Shown one piece after another: positions 44,223 through 52,213 of a stretch of 64,000 bases of DNA. The DNA comes from Deltaproteobacteria bacterium. Its GTDB lineage: Bacteria; Desulfobacterota; Dissulfuribacteria; Dissulfuribacterales; QOAL01. How positions within the stretch are numbered: position 1 is the first letter of the stretch; every line of letters begins with the position of its first letter. Both the position numbers and the translations under genes were made by a program. The notes beneath the pieces are model-generated. The model ran no database searches. It saw only the letters and a list, made by a program, of their open reading frames with translations, and had not been told where the DNA came from. The stretch lies in the NCBI GenBank assembly GCA_015493475.1, contig WGDC01000091.1, forward strand, positions 1 to 64,000, read 5' to 3'.

Positions 44223-44251
44223 TTTTAACCCCCGGCTAACCAAATTCTAAA
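44223..44251 (+). promoter_or_regulatory. Candidate three-unit PHO box for the porin
   Basis: TTTTAAC-CCCC-GGCTAAC-CAAA-TTCTAAA: three 7-base units in 11-base steps, each a variant of the pstS-side unit TTCTAAC. The porin start is at 44322. TAAACA at 44262-44267 is a possible -10 about 11 bases after the last unit, as at PhoB-activated promoters that lack a -35. Confidence 0.65.
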
Positions 44252-44321
44252 AATAGGCTGGTAAACAGCAGGGAAACTATGACTGATCGTAGTTCTAAAT
44301 CCTATTGTGAGGAGGGAAACG

Positions 44322-45659
44322 ATGAGAAAGATTGTGTTAATTTTTGCGACCGTGGCGATTGGCCTATGGTGGGCAACCCTTGCAGGGGCAGCAGCTGGCA
44401 ATCATATAAGCAGTTACGATCCCCTGCTTCAGGTATTGATGAAAAAGGGCATCATTTCAGAAAGGGAGGCGAGACAGATACAAAATGAAGCAAAGGTCAT
44501 AGAGGAGCAACAAAAATCCGAAATGGCCAAGGAAATAAGGAAAAACGCCACGCCAAAGGTCCTTAAGGGGCTAAAGTTTCAGATGCTTTCATATCTTGAC
44601 TACAGCGCAGGCGAAAGCGCTGGGTCCCATGGAGCACAAAAAAGCTACAACCGTTTTACCATTAAGCGCGGCTACTTCAGGGTAACCAAGAAAATGACCT
44701 CTTGGCTGGGGGGGCATCTCACCTATGACGTCCACCAGGATGATTCAGGTGACTGGAAGCCCAGACTGAAATATCTCTTTGCCTACTTTAAGCCGTCTGA
44801 CCTTGGCATTTTGACAGATATGAAGGCAGAGGTTGGCCTTGGACATATTCCATGGCTTGATTTTGAAGAGCACGTAAATCCCTACCGCTGCCAGGGAACC
44901 ATGCCCATAGAAAGGGCAGGGACATTTAACTCGGCAGACCTGGGAGTTAGCATAAGAGGTAATTTTGGAGGCGAGCTGGCAGATGCCTTGGCAAAGACGG
45001 GGAACCGCCACTATGCGGGAAGATATGGTAGCTGGCACTTGGGAGTTTACAACGGCTCCGGCTATCACGGAAAAGAGAAGAACGGCAACAAGGTTGTAGA
45101 AGGACGCCTGACTATGAGGCCGCTTCCAGATCTTATCCCTGGCCTCCAGCTTAGTTATTTCGGTCTTTATGGCGAGGGAAACAACAAGGCAGAGGCAAAC
45201 GGCAAGTATCCTGATTACCAGGTACACATGGGATACCTGAGTTATGAGCATCCAAGGGTCATCTTCACTGCACAGTATTTTGTTTCAGAAGGCAACAAGA
45301 ACGGAAAATGGATTGGGCCCAAGGGACATGCCCTTTGGACGGAAAACTACTCCTTTTTCATAAACGTCAAACCACCGGTCTACGGAATAAATCCATGGCT
45401 CGACAGAAAGCTCAACTTTTTCTTCCGCTATGATCATGTGGATCGCGACAAGGATAACAAGATAGCAGACGACGCCGAGTACGACCTTTATATCGGCGGA
45501 GGTGCCCTGGAGATATTTCACGGCAATTATATCCTTGCCGACTACGAGTACACCGATTACGGCGATGATTTTGGCAACAAGCATTCTGCAGCACCATCTC
45601 CAGGAAATAAACCGGGTAACGAGCACAAATTTCAGATGGTTTACCAGCTGAAATTCTAA
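44322..45659 (+). CDS. Outer-membrane porin, phosphate-regulated
   Basis: 445 residues from ATG 44322, chosen because GGAGGG lies 5 bases before it. A signal peptide (to about residue 24, AGAAA) is followed by a short coiled helical part with ISEREARQIQNEAK (about 40-75), a trimer-style N-terminal coil, then a 16-strand-like beta barrel ending in VYQLKF. The layout is that of phosphate- or polyphosphate-selective porins (OprO/OprP). Placement beside pstS under a PHO-type repeat supports phosphate uptake, though the selectivity lysines cannot be judged here. It is followed by an intrinsic terminator at 45682. Confidence 0.87.
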   Translation: MRKIVLIFATVAIGLWWATLAGAAAGNHISSYDPLLQVLMKKGIISEREARQIQNEAKVIEEQQKSEMAKEIRKNATPKVLKGLKFQMLSYLDYSAGESAGSHGAQKSYNRFTIKRGYFRVTKKMTSWLGGHLTYDVHQDDSGDWKPRLKYLFAYFKPSDLGILTDMKAEVGLGHIPWLDFEEHVNPYRCQGTMPIERAGTFNSADLGVSIRGNFGGELADALAKTGNRHYAGRYGSWHLGVYNGSGYHGKEKNGNKVVEGRLTMRPLPDLIPGLQLSYFGLYGEGNNKAEANGKYPDYQVHMGYLSYEHPRVIFTAQYFVSEGNKNGKWIGPKGHALWTENYSFFINVKPPVYGINPWLDRKLNFFFRYDHVDRDKDNKIADDAEYDLYIGGGALEIFHGNYILADYEYTDYGDDFGNKHSAAPSPGNKPGNEHKFQMVYQLKF

Positions 45660-45681
45660 ATATACTCTCCGCAATTTCCAT

Positions 45682-45724
45682 GAGGCAGCGCGCCAGTACC
45701 GAGTCAACCCGCGCTGCCTCTTTT
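45682..45724 (+). terminator. Intrinsic terminator of the porin gene
   Basis: GAGGCAGCGCG (45682-45692) and CGCGCTGCCTC (45710-45720) form a perfect 11-pair stem with a 17-base loop, followed by TTTT. It begins 23 bases after the porin stop. Confidence 0.85.
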
Positions 45725-45825
45725 GCATCAAAAACCACTATTCGCTCCGGACACTGCGTGTGGAGAGCTGCAAGGAGATAACAGCAGAAACCAACTTAAT
45801 TGCGCGCAACCTTAAAAATTTCTTC

Positions 45826-45854
45826 TTGACAAAACAAGATTAGGGCTCTAAAAA
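45826..45854 (+). promoter_or_regulatory. Sigma-70-type promoter for the candidate RNA
   Basis: Consensus -35 TTGACA (45826-45831), a 17-base spacer and TAAAAA (45849-45854) as -10. It lies in a gap with no ORF, just upstream of the candidate RNA. Confidence 0.55.
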
Positions 45855-45860
45855 TTAGAA

Positions 45861-45929
45861 TAATCTTCGATCCTCCCTGGAGGACGCTCATTTTTTCCAG
45901 GCCCCAAGCCGCCACTTGGGGCCTTTTTT
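45861..45929 (+). ncRNA. Candidate small RNA or attenuated leader
   Basis: About 69 bases from the predicted start to the end of the T-run, without an ORF. Inside are a hairpin with TCCTC and GAGGA arms and a CCTG loop (45879-45892 region), a U-rich single strand (CATTTTTTCC) and a perfect terminator stem at 45900. It has its own promoter and terminator. It could be a free sRNA, or the leader of the antiporter gene starting 105 bases further on. No known riboswitch was recognised. Confidence 0.5.
45900..45929 (+). terminator. Intrinsic terminator upstream of the antiporter gene
   Basis: GGCCCCAAG (45900-45908) and CTTGGGGCC (45915-45923), a perfect 9-pair stem with a 6-base loop, followed by TTTTTT. 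With the promoter at 45826 it delimits a short transcript. Confidence 0.9.
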
Positions 45930-46033
45930 AGTTTCCATCCCCTTCCCCTTCTTGCCAATCTTCCTACAGCCTCCTAAGATGGAGCGGTCTCACATGGAAA
46001 CCCAATAACAGATAACTGTAAGCACATTATTAA

Positions 46034-46978
46034 ATGACCCTTTTCTTGTCCTTCATACAACTTTCCCTCGGCGTCCTGTTTCTCGTCGGCGGAGCAGAAT
46101 TACTCACTCACCATTGCATCGTCTTGGCGAGGCGTCTTGGTATAAGGCCCATCATCATTGGACTTACCATAATCGCCTTTGGCACCTCCGCCCCGGAGTT
46201 CTTTGTCACCGTAATAGCCAACATGCGTGGCGAGTCGGACCTGGCGGTCGGAAATATAATCGGAAGTAATATCGCCAACATAGGGCTCATACTGGGACTT
46301 TCAGCAACAGTGAGGCCCTTCGTTATCCCAGTGAGGATCATGAGGGTGGAGGTGCCGTTTCTCGTGGTATCGGTCATACTCATTGGCATAGCGGCTTGGC
46401 AGGGTATGCTTTCAAGGCCGGCTGCCGTCATCCTGCTGTTCTCCTTCGGGGCCTACCTCTACTTTCTCATGGACAGCGGGACTTCATGCACCCTGGCCTC
46501 AGACAAGGAGGAAAGCAAGGCGGATCCTCCCCGTTATTTGATGAGGTCGGTTCTCATATTGGTAAGTTTCGCGGGCCTTGTCATAGGCTCACATCTGCTG
46601 ATAGAGGGAGCAGCATCCATTGCCCGGTTTTTCAACTGTCCAGAACTCATAATCGGACTTAGTCTTACCGCAGTCGGCACCTCTCTCCCGGAGCTTGCAA
46701 GCACTATATCAGCACTAAGAAGAAACGAAACCGGCCTGGTAATTGGAAACGTTCTTGGGAGCAATTTTGCCAACACCTGCGGCATCCTTGGCTTTGCTGC
46801 CCTTATGAAACCGGTTCCCATAAGTCCGCATGTGCTCCTGACCGATTTTCCAGCCATGGCTGCCTTCAGCCTTGCGCTCATCCCAATTTTCCGCAAGGGA
46901 TACATTTCAAGGCTCGAGGGAATCATGCTTTTGGGCGCCTATGCAGCCTATGTTTCGATAATTTATTTGAAAAGTTAA
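46034..46978 (+). CDS. Calcium/sodium antiporter, CaCA family (YrbG-like)
   Basis: 314 residues with about ten hydrophobic segments and the two alpha-repeats of the CaCA family in inverted arrangement: GGAELLTHH with TIIAFGTSAPEFFVTV and GNIIGSNIANIGLILGL in the first half, and SLTAVGTSLPELASTISA with GNVLGSNFANTCGILGF in the second. It exchanges Ca2+ or another cation for Na+ or H+ at the inner membrane. Start ATG has no good Shine-Dalgarno. A terminator and a promoter precede it in the upstream gap, so it may be controlled by attenuation. Confidence 0.92.
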   Translation: MTLFLSFIQLSLGVLFLVGGAELLTHHCIVLARRLGIRPIIIGLTIIAFGTSAPEFFVTVIANMRGESDLAVGNIIGSNIANIGLILGLSATVRPFVIPVRIMRVEVPFLVVSVILIGIAAWQGMLSRPAAVILLFSFGAYLYFLMDSGTSCTLASDKEESKADPPRYLMRSVLILVSFAGLVIGSHLLIEGAASIARFFNCPELIIGLSLTAVGTSLPELASTISALRRNETGLVIGNVLGSNFANTCGILGFAALMKPVPISPHVLLTDFPAMAAFSLALIPIFRKGYISRLEGIMLLGAYAAYVSIIYLKS

Positions 46979-47114
46979 GGAATTATCATTATAAATTGGG
47001 ATTCAGGTGCAAAAAGATGGCTTTTGTCTTTGATTCATCTCTTTCGGAGGGGAGCCGAAAAAGAGTGTATAAAGGGAAGTCAAAAGTATGACAGTCCAAA
47101 GGGAGGGACAAACC

Positions 47115-48329
47115 ATGCAAAAGAAATTTGTTGCCATTTTTATCTCTTTCGCGGTTACGGTATTTTGCTGCGGCAGCGCCCTTGGTTCAGGATTTCAGCT
47201 CTTCAACGAGCTTTCTGCCAGGACGGCCGGGCTCGGCGCTGCCATGACCGCCAGGACGGATGTTGTGGAAAGCGCCTGGTTCAACCCTGCTGTGTCCGCA
47301 ATGCTTGATGGACCGAGGGTCATGATGGGAATGACAGCGGTAATTCCGCAAATGAAGCTTGAGTCGGACAATGACCACTGGGATATGAAAGACAAGGTCT
47401 ATCCTCTTCCTCACGTTTACGGGGCCATGCCTCTCGGAGACAAGTTCGGCCTGTCCCTGTCCATCAACGTGCCTTACGGGCTCACCACGGAATGGCAGAA
47501 TAACTGGAGAGGCAAATATTACGCGGTATACACGGAGCTTAGAACCCTGTTTATTTCGCCTGCTGTCGCCATCCGGCCCCTAAAGTGGCTTTCCTTTTCC
47601 GCCGGGCCTAATTTTGTCTATGCCACTGCCGACATGAGGAAGGCGGTCAGTCCACGTATCCCGGGCCTCAAGATCAACATGAAGGGTGAAGACTGGGCCT
47701 ACGGTTATACCGTTTCCATGATTGCGAAACCCATTAAGGACTGGAGCTTTGGCGTGACGTATCATTCCGAGGTAGATCTAGGGCTAAGCGGCAAGGCCCG
47801 TTACTCAATGGACCTGCCACCCTTCCAGAGATCCGCATTGTGGCTTGATGTTAGCCTCCCCCGCACCGTATCCATTGGGGTGGCCACTACGGCAGTAAAA
47901 AACTTCACGTTTTCCATGGATATAGTCTGGACCGACTGGTCCTCTTACGACAGTCTCGATTTTGTGTACGACAAGGCTCCCGGAACGGCCAAACCGGGAG
48001 TCGTGCATGTTCCCAGAAACTGGGAGGACGCTTGGGCTTTCAAGTTCGGGGCGGAGTACACCTACAACGATATGTGGCAGTTCAGGGCCGCATACGCCTA
48101 TGATAAGTCTCCTATAAAGAACAAGTACCGGGAACCCACTCTGCCTACCAACGACCGCCACGTCTTCAGCGTGGGGCTCGGCTGGAACTATAAACACTGC
48201 GGCATAGACGCATCCTATACGTACGTGCTCGTTGAAAACGGAGGCACCTCTCCCATGACCCCGGCCTTAGACGGGACATACAAGGGACAGGCCCACGTGA
48301 TCGGCACATCCTTTAGATGGAGCTTTTAG
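47115..48329 (+). CDS. FadL/OmpP1-type outer-membrane protein
   Basis: 404 residues from ATG 47115, preceded by GGGAGGGA. The signal peptide ends near residue 23 (GSALG). The N-terminal hatch has SGFQLFNELSARTAGLGAAMTARTD (key TAGLG...A) and ESAWFNPAVSAML, which are FadL landmarks, followed by a beta barrel ending in GTSFRWSF. FadL proteins move long-chain fatty acids or other hydrophobic molecules across the outer membrane. The next gene, an acyl-CoA ligase, overlaps by 13 bases, so uptake and activation are co-expressed. A hairpin lies in the leader at 47039-47065. Confidence 0.92.
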   Translation: MQKKFVAIFISFAVTVFCCGSALGSGFQLFNELSARTAGLGAAMTARTDVVESAWFNPAVSAMLDGPRVMMGMTAVIPQMKLESDNDHWDMKDKVYPLPHVYGAMPLGDKFGLSLSINVPYGLTTEWQNNWRGKYYAVYTELRTLFISPAVAIRPLKWLSFSAGPNFVYATADMRKAVSPRIPGLKINMKGEDWAYGYTVSMIAKPIKDWSFGVTYHSEVDLGLSGKARYSMDLPPFQRSALWLDVSLPRTVSIGVATTAVKNFTFSMDIVWTDWSSYDSLDFVYDKAPGTAKPGVVHVPRNWEDAWAFKFGAEYTYNDMWQFRAAYAYDKSPIKNKYREPTLPTNDRHVFSVGLGWNYKHCGIDASYTYVLVENGGTSPMTPALDGTYKGQAHVIGTSFRWSF

Positions 48330-50062
48330 CAGAAGCAAAGAAAAAGGGGCTCCCCCTTACGATTCCAGGAATGGTTGAAAGGTCGGCCGCCGCCTATCCC
48401 GGTCGGTCGGCGTTGACTGCCCGTGAAAAGGACGGGGACAGGACCATCACCTACAGGGAGCTGTTAAAGAACGTGAAGCTTCTGGCCCATGGTCTTGCCG
48501 CTCTCGGATTGAAGGCCGGTGACCGTGTGGCCATCCTGGGTAGCAATTCTCCTGAATGGGCCCAGGCCTATCTTGCATCCGGTTTTGCAGGCTGTATAAA
48601 CGTTCCCATAGATTCGCTCCTTAGCGACAACGAGAAACAGCAGCTAATCGCCAAGGCGGAAGTAAAGGCTGCCTTTGTTTCGTCAAGGTATCTTGACATC
48701 CTGGTTGACCTTCCACGGGGGTTCCCTTCTCCGAGGCACGTTATATGCCTCGACTGGCGACAACTTCCACCGGGGAATGGAGCCATGTCCTTCGAGGAAC
48801 TGAAGTCCGTCTCGGCTGATACCAGGAGCAAATCTCTTCCAAAGGTCTCCCCGGACGATGTTGCAGCCATCATATTTACCTCTGGCACGACCGGTGTTCC
48901 AAAGGGAGTGATGCTCACACACTTGAATATAATGTCTGACTGCATAGCCTGTTCTATGGCAGTAGATATAGACCGCGAGAAATTTCTTTCGGTCCTTCCC
49001 ATGCACCATACGTTTGAATGTACAGCGGGCTTTCTTCTACCCATCTTCTGTGGTTGTCACATTACCTATGCAAGAAGTCTCAAGTCAAAATATATCATGG
49101 AGGATCTTCGTTCATGTAGAGGGACGGTGATGCTCGGGGTGCCTCTACTTTTTCAGAAGATGAAAGAGGGAATAGAACGCGCCATAGAAAGGGCGCCAGC
49201 AACGAAAAGGCTTCTTTTCAAGGCAATGTGGCGCATGGTTGTCGCGGCTGAACGTGCTGGCAATTATAGCCTCGGGAAGACGCTTTTCAGGCCCCTGAGA
49301 AAAAAGGCCGGCCTTGACACAATACGCTATTTTGTTTCAGGCGGCGCAGCGCTTCCCCCACATGTACCGCTCTGTTTCAGGCGGTTGGGCCTGGATATAA
49401 TTCAGGGATACGGCCTGACCGAGTCAAGTCCTGTCCTTACCATAAATCCCCTTGAAAGGCCCAGGAATGAAAGCGTTGGCCCAGTTCTTCCGGGTGCGGA
49501 GGTAAGGGTGGTAAATCCCGACAGTGAAGGAGTTGGAGAGCTTGCTTTCCGCGGACCCATGATAATGAAGGGTTACGTGAACGACGAGGAGTCTACAAGG
49601 CGGGTGATAGACAAGGAGGGATGGCTTTACACCGGAGACCTTGGGTTCGTTGACCGGGATGGTTACGTTCATATCTGTGGAAGGACCAAGAATCTCATAG
49701 TGACATCCGCAGGCAAAAATGTATATCCGGAAGAAATAGAGACGCTCTTGAACAAGAGCAAGGTCATACTTGAGTCAATGGTTTTTGGGAGACAGGTGGA
49801 AAGCGGGGGTGAGGACGTATGTGCCGTCATAGTGCCGGATTTTGAGGTTCTGGCCCAGAGGGGCCAAGAGGTCCTTGACGAGCAAGGACTTTCGAGACTT
49901 ATTGACGCAGAGGTGAAGAGGGTTAACAGGATGGTCGCCTCTTACAAGCGGATAAAGTCGTTTCACGTAATAAACGAGGAGCTTCCCAAGACATCAACCA
50001 AGAAGATAAAGAGACACCTTTTCAACCTCAATATTCTCGAACAGAAAAGACCCAAGAAATAA
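48317..50062 (+). CDS. Long-chain acyl-CoA ligase
   Basis: 581 residues of the AMP-binding enzyme family: AIIFTSGTTGVPKGVMLTH (P-loop; key TSGTTGVPKG), GYGLTESSPVLTI, GWLYTGDLGFVDRDGY and IVTSAGKNVYPEEIE, with the C-terminal lysine in TSTKKIKR. It forms acyl-CoA or acyl-AMP from a fatty acid. The start overlaps the FadL gene by 13 bases. The pair mirrors fadL-fadD. The helicase gene follows after 1 base. Confidence 0.92.
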   Translation: MELLAEAKKKGLPLTIPGMVERSAAAYPGRSALTAREKDGDRTITYRELLKNVKLLAHGLAALGLKAGDRVAILGSNSPEWAQAYLASGFAGCINVPIDSLLSDNEKQQLIAKAEVKAAFVSSRYLDILVDLPRGFPSPRHVICLDWRQLPPGNGAMSFEELKSVSADTRSKSLPKVSPDDVAAIIFTSGTTGVPKGVMLTHLNIMSDCIACSMAVDIDREKFLSVLPMHHTFECTAGFLLPIFCGCHITYARSLKSKYIMEDLRSCRGTVMLGVPLLFQKMKEGIERAIERAPATKRLLFKAMWRMVVAAERAGNYSLGKTLFRPLRKKAGLDTIRYFVSGGAALPPHVPLCFRRLGLDIIQGYGLTESSPVLTINPLERPRNESVGPVLPGAEVRVVNPDSEGVGELAFRGPMIMKGYVNDEESTRRVIDKEGWLYTGDLGFVDRDGYVHICGRTKNLIVTSAGKNVYPEEIETLLNKSKVILESMVFGRQVESGGEDVCAVIVPDFEVLAQRGQEVLDEQGLSRLIDAEVKRVNRMVASYKRIKSFHVINEELPKTSTKKIKRHLFNLNILEQKRPKK

Positions 50063-50063
50063 C

Positions 50064-51800
50064 TTGGACCCAAAAGAGCCTACAAAAAACCTCAATTCCA
50101 TGCAGGAGGAGGCAGTAACATCAGATGGCTGTCACCTTCTTATTGTGGCAGGACCGGGAACCGGCAAAACCATGGTGCTCGTTTCGAGAATCCTTTTCCT
50201 TTTGAAAAGGGGCGAAAAGCCCGAAAATATACTTGCCGTAACCTTTACCAACAAGGCTGCATCCGAAATAAGGCGAAGACTTTCGAGGGCCGGCGCAGGC
50301 CGCCTTCCAAGAATAGGCACCTTCCATTCGTGGGCATACGGGCTCGTTTCAGAAAAGACTGGCACAAGGCCGTATGTCCTTTGCGAACGGGAGCAGATGG
50401 ACCTGCTCAGGGAGGCAAGGCAAGGAGCCGGCATAAAGGCAGGGGCCAAGGACATTTTTCAAAGGCTTTCCCTTTTGAAACAGAGGGTGGATGTCCGCCT
50501 TGTTGACCAGGATCAGGATCTACTCGCCTTCTCGGAAGAGTATCACCGCCTTTTAAAAAAATACGGGGTTTGGGATTACGATGACCTGCTACTTAAGGCG
50601 TTAAAGATCATAGAAAGCGGAGACTACGCATGTCTTAAACATGTGCTTGTTGACGAGTTTCAGGATGTTAATCCCGTTCAATACAGGCTCGTGGAGCTTA
50701 CAGGCAGACGAGCCCGTGTCACGGCTATCGGAGATCCAAACCAGTCGATTTATGGGTTCCGCGGGGCAAGCCCCTCATATATGGAAAGATGTAAGGAGGA
50801 TCTTCGCCCCGTCAGTATTATAAAACTCAATGTTGCGTACAGGTGTCCCCAGAAGGTGCTCGACACTGCCGCCTCCCTGATGGGGGTTAAACGCCCCTTG
50901 GTATCTGCAAGGCCTCAGAGCGGACACATACGATTTGGCCTTTTTGAAAACGAACAAAGGGAGGCAAACTGGATAGCGACCGAGATAGATAGAATGGCAG
51001 GGGGCTTGAGTTTCGAAAGCTTCAATATGCGGAACCAGGCCAGTTTTGGTGAAAGGAGCCTGTCAGATATTTGCATCCTTTACCGGGCGAAGGTTCTGTC
51101 TGCGCCCATTGAGGCTGCCCTGTCGAGGCGGGGCATCCCTTTTCATGTGCCTGTCAGGCTAAGTGGCACGGAGCAGAAAGCCATTACCTTGTTCAGGCAT
51201 CTCTTTGAGTTCAGCACCGGCAGGGCGATGGACTACCACCTGTCACGCCTCGGGATAAAGACGGAGGAGGCCCGCAGGCTTTCATCTTTTCTTGAGGGTG
51301 TGGCCCAGAAACGCCATAGCGAAGATAAATTCTTAGAAAGTTTCAGGCAAGTGTTTCACGTGGAAATGACAGAGGAAGAGGCGTCTATGATAAGGAAACA
51401 TATCAGGATTTCAGAAAACGATGTGCCCGCTTCTCTCATCTTCAAGGAAGAACAGGACGGTGTGGATTTTTCTGTGGAGGCCGTAACTCTTATGACCCTC
51501 CATGCATCCAAGGGGCTTGAGTTTCCAGTTGTTTTCTTAGCAGGTGTGGACAGGGAAATAATGCCATGGAAGGAAACCGACAAGGAAGAGGAAAGGAGAC
51601 TCCTTTTTGTAGGCATGACCCGTAGTTCTGACAGGCTTTTTATCACCTCTTCAAGGAACAGGCGTCTTTATGGCAAAAGGGTTAGGACGGGGCCATCACC
51701 ATTCTTGAAAGGAATAGAGGCATTCTTTTCTCCTGTCAAACTTGGCACAGGCCGTCCGGCTAAAAAGAGCATCAGGAGAAAGCAAAAGAACCTCTTTTAA
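50064..51800 (+). CDS. Short UvrD/PcrA-family DNA helicase
   Basis: 578 residues, shorter than UvrD or PcrA (about 720). SF1A motifs in order: VAGPGTGKTMVLVSRI (I), NILAVTFTNKAASEI (Ia), HVLVDEFQDVNPVQY (II), AIGDPNQSIYGFRGA (III), VEAVTLMTLHASKGLEFPVVFL (V; key TLHASKGLEF) and EERRLLFVGMTRS (VI). The shortening is in the 1B/2B parts and C-terminus. It should unwind DNA 3' to 5'. Start is TTG at 50064 with weak Shine-Dalgarno; ATG at residue 13 is possible. Its C-terminal tail is lysine-rich. Confidence 0.9.
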   Translation: MDPKEPTKNLNSMQEEAVTSDGCHLLIVAGPGTGKTMVLVSRILFLLKRGEKPENILAVTFTNKAASEIRRRLSRAGAGRLPRIGTFHSWAYGLVSEKTGTRPYVLCEREQMDLLREARQGAGIKAGAKDIFQRLSLLKQRVDVRLVDQDQDLLAFSEEYHRLLKKYGVWDYDDLLLKALKIIESGDYACLKHVLVDEFQDVNPVQYRLVELTGRRARVTAIGDPNQSIYGFRGASPSYMERCKEDLRPVSIIKLNVAYRCPQKVLDTAASLMGVKRPLVSARPQSGHIRFGLFENEQREANWIATEIDRMAGGLSFESFNMRNQASFGERSLSDICILYRAKVLSAPIEAALSRRGIPFHVPVRLSGTEQKAITLFRHLFEFSTGRAMDYHLSRLGIKTEEARRLSSFLEGVAQKRHSEDKFLESFRQVFHVEMTEEEASMIRKHIRISENDVPASLIFKEEQDGVDFSVEAVTLMTLHASKGLEFPVVFLAGVDREIMPWKETDKEEERRLLFVGMTRSSDRLFITSSRNRRLYGKRVRTGPSPFLKGIEAFFSPVKLGTGRPAKKSIRRKQKNLF

Positions 51801-51886
51801 ACCTCTTCCCCTTTTTGGGCTTTTTTTATAGTAATAGAAGGTATAATTTTAGTGAAATAAAAATAGGAAATATTAGGAGCGGGCCA

Positions 51887-52174
51887 ATGGCGAAGATCAC
51901 CATAAAAGAAGTGGAACACGTAGCAGAACTAGCGCGCCTCCGTTTTACTCCGGATGAAATAGAGGAGTTTACAAGCCAGCTTAATGCCATCCTCAAGTTC
52001 GTGAGCAAGCTGGACTCCATAGACACGGAAGGTGTGAAGCCGACCTACAGGGCCATTGAGATATTTAACTGTTTTAGGGAAGATGAGGTGAAAAATTCGC
52101 TTCCCGTTGAAAAGGTTACTGCCAATGCCCCGGCAAGCGAGGAAGGGGCATTTGTAGTTCCACGCATAATTTAG
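51887..52174 (+). CDS. gatC: Glutamyl-tRNA(Gln) amidotransferase subunit C
   Basis: 95 residues from ATG 51887 (TAGGAGC upstream). GatC motifs: ITIKEVEHVAELARLRFTPDEIE, FTSQLNAILKFVSKLDSIDTEGVKPT. It stabilises GatA in the complex that converts Glu-tRNA(Gln) to Gln-tRNA(Gln). A T-rich short hairpin at 51806-51830 after the helicase gene is a weak possible terminator. gatA begins 39 bases later. Confidence 0.95.
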   Translation: MAKITIKEVEHVAELARLRFTPDEIEEFTSQLNAILKFVSKLDSIDTEGVKPTYRAIEIFNCFREDEVKNSLPVEKVTANAPASEEGAFVVPRII

Positions 52175-52213
52175 CCTTGAGTCTTCATGGCTCATTACTA
52201 TCGGGAGAAGAAA

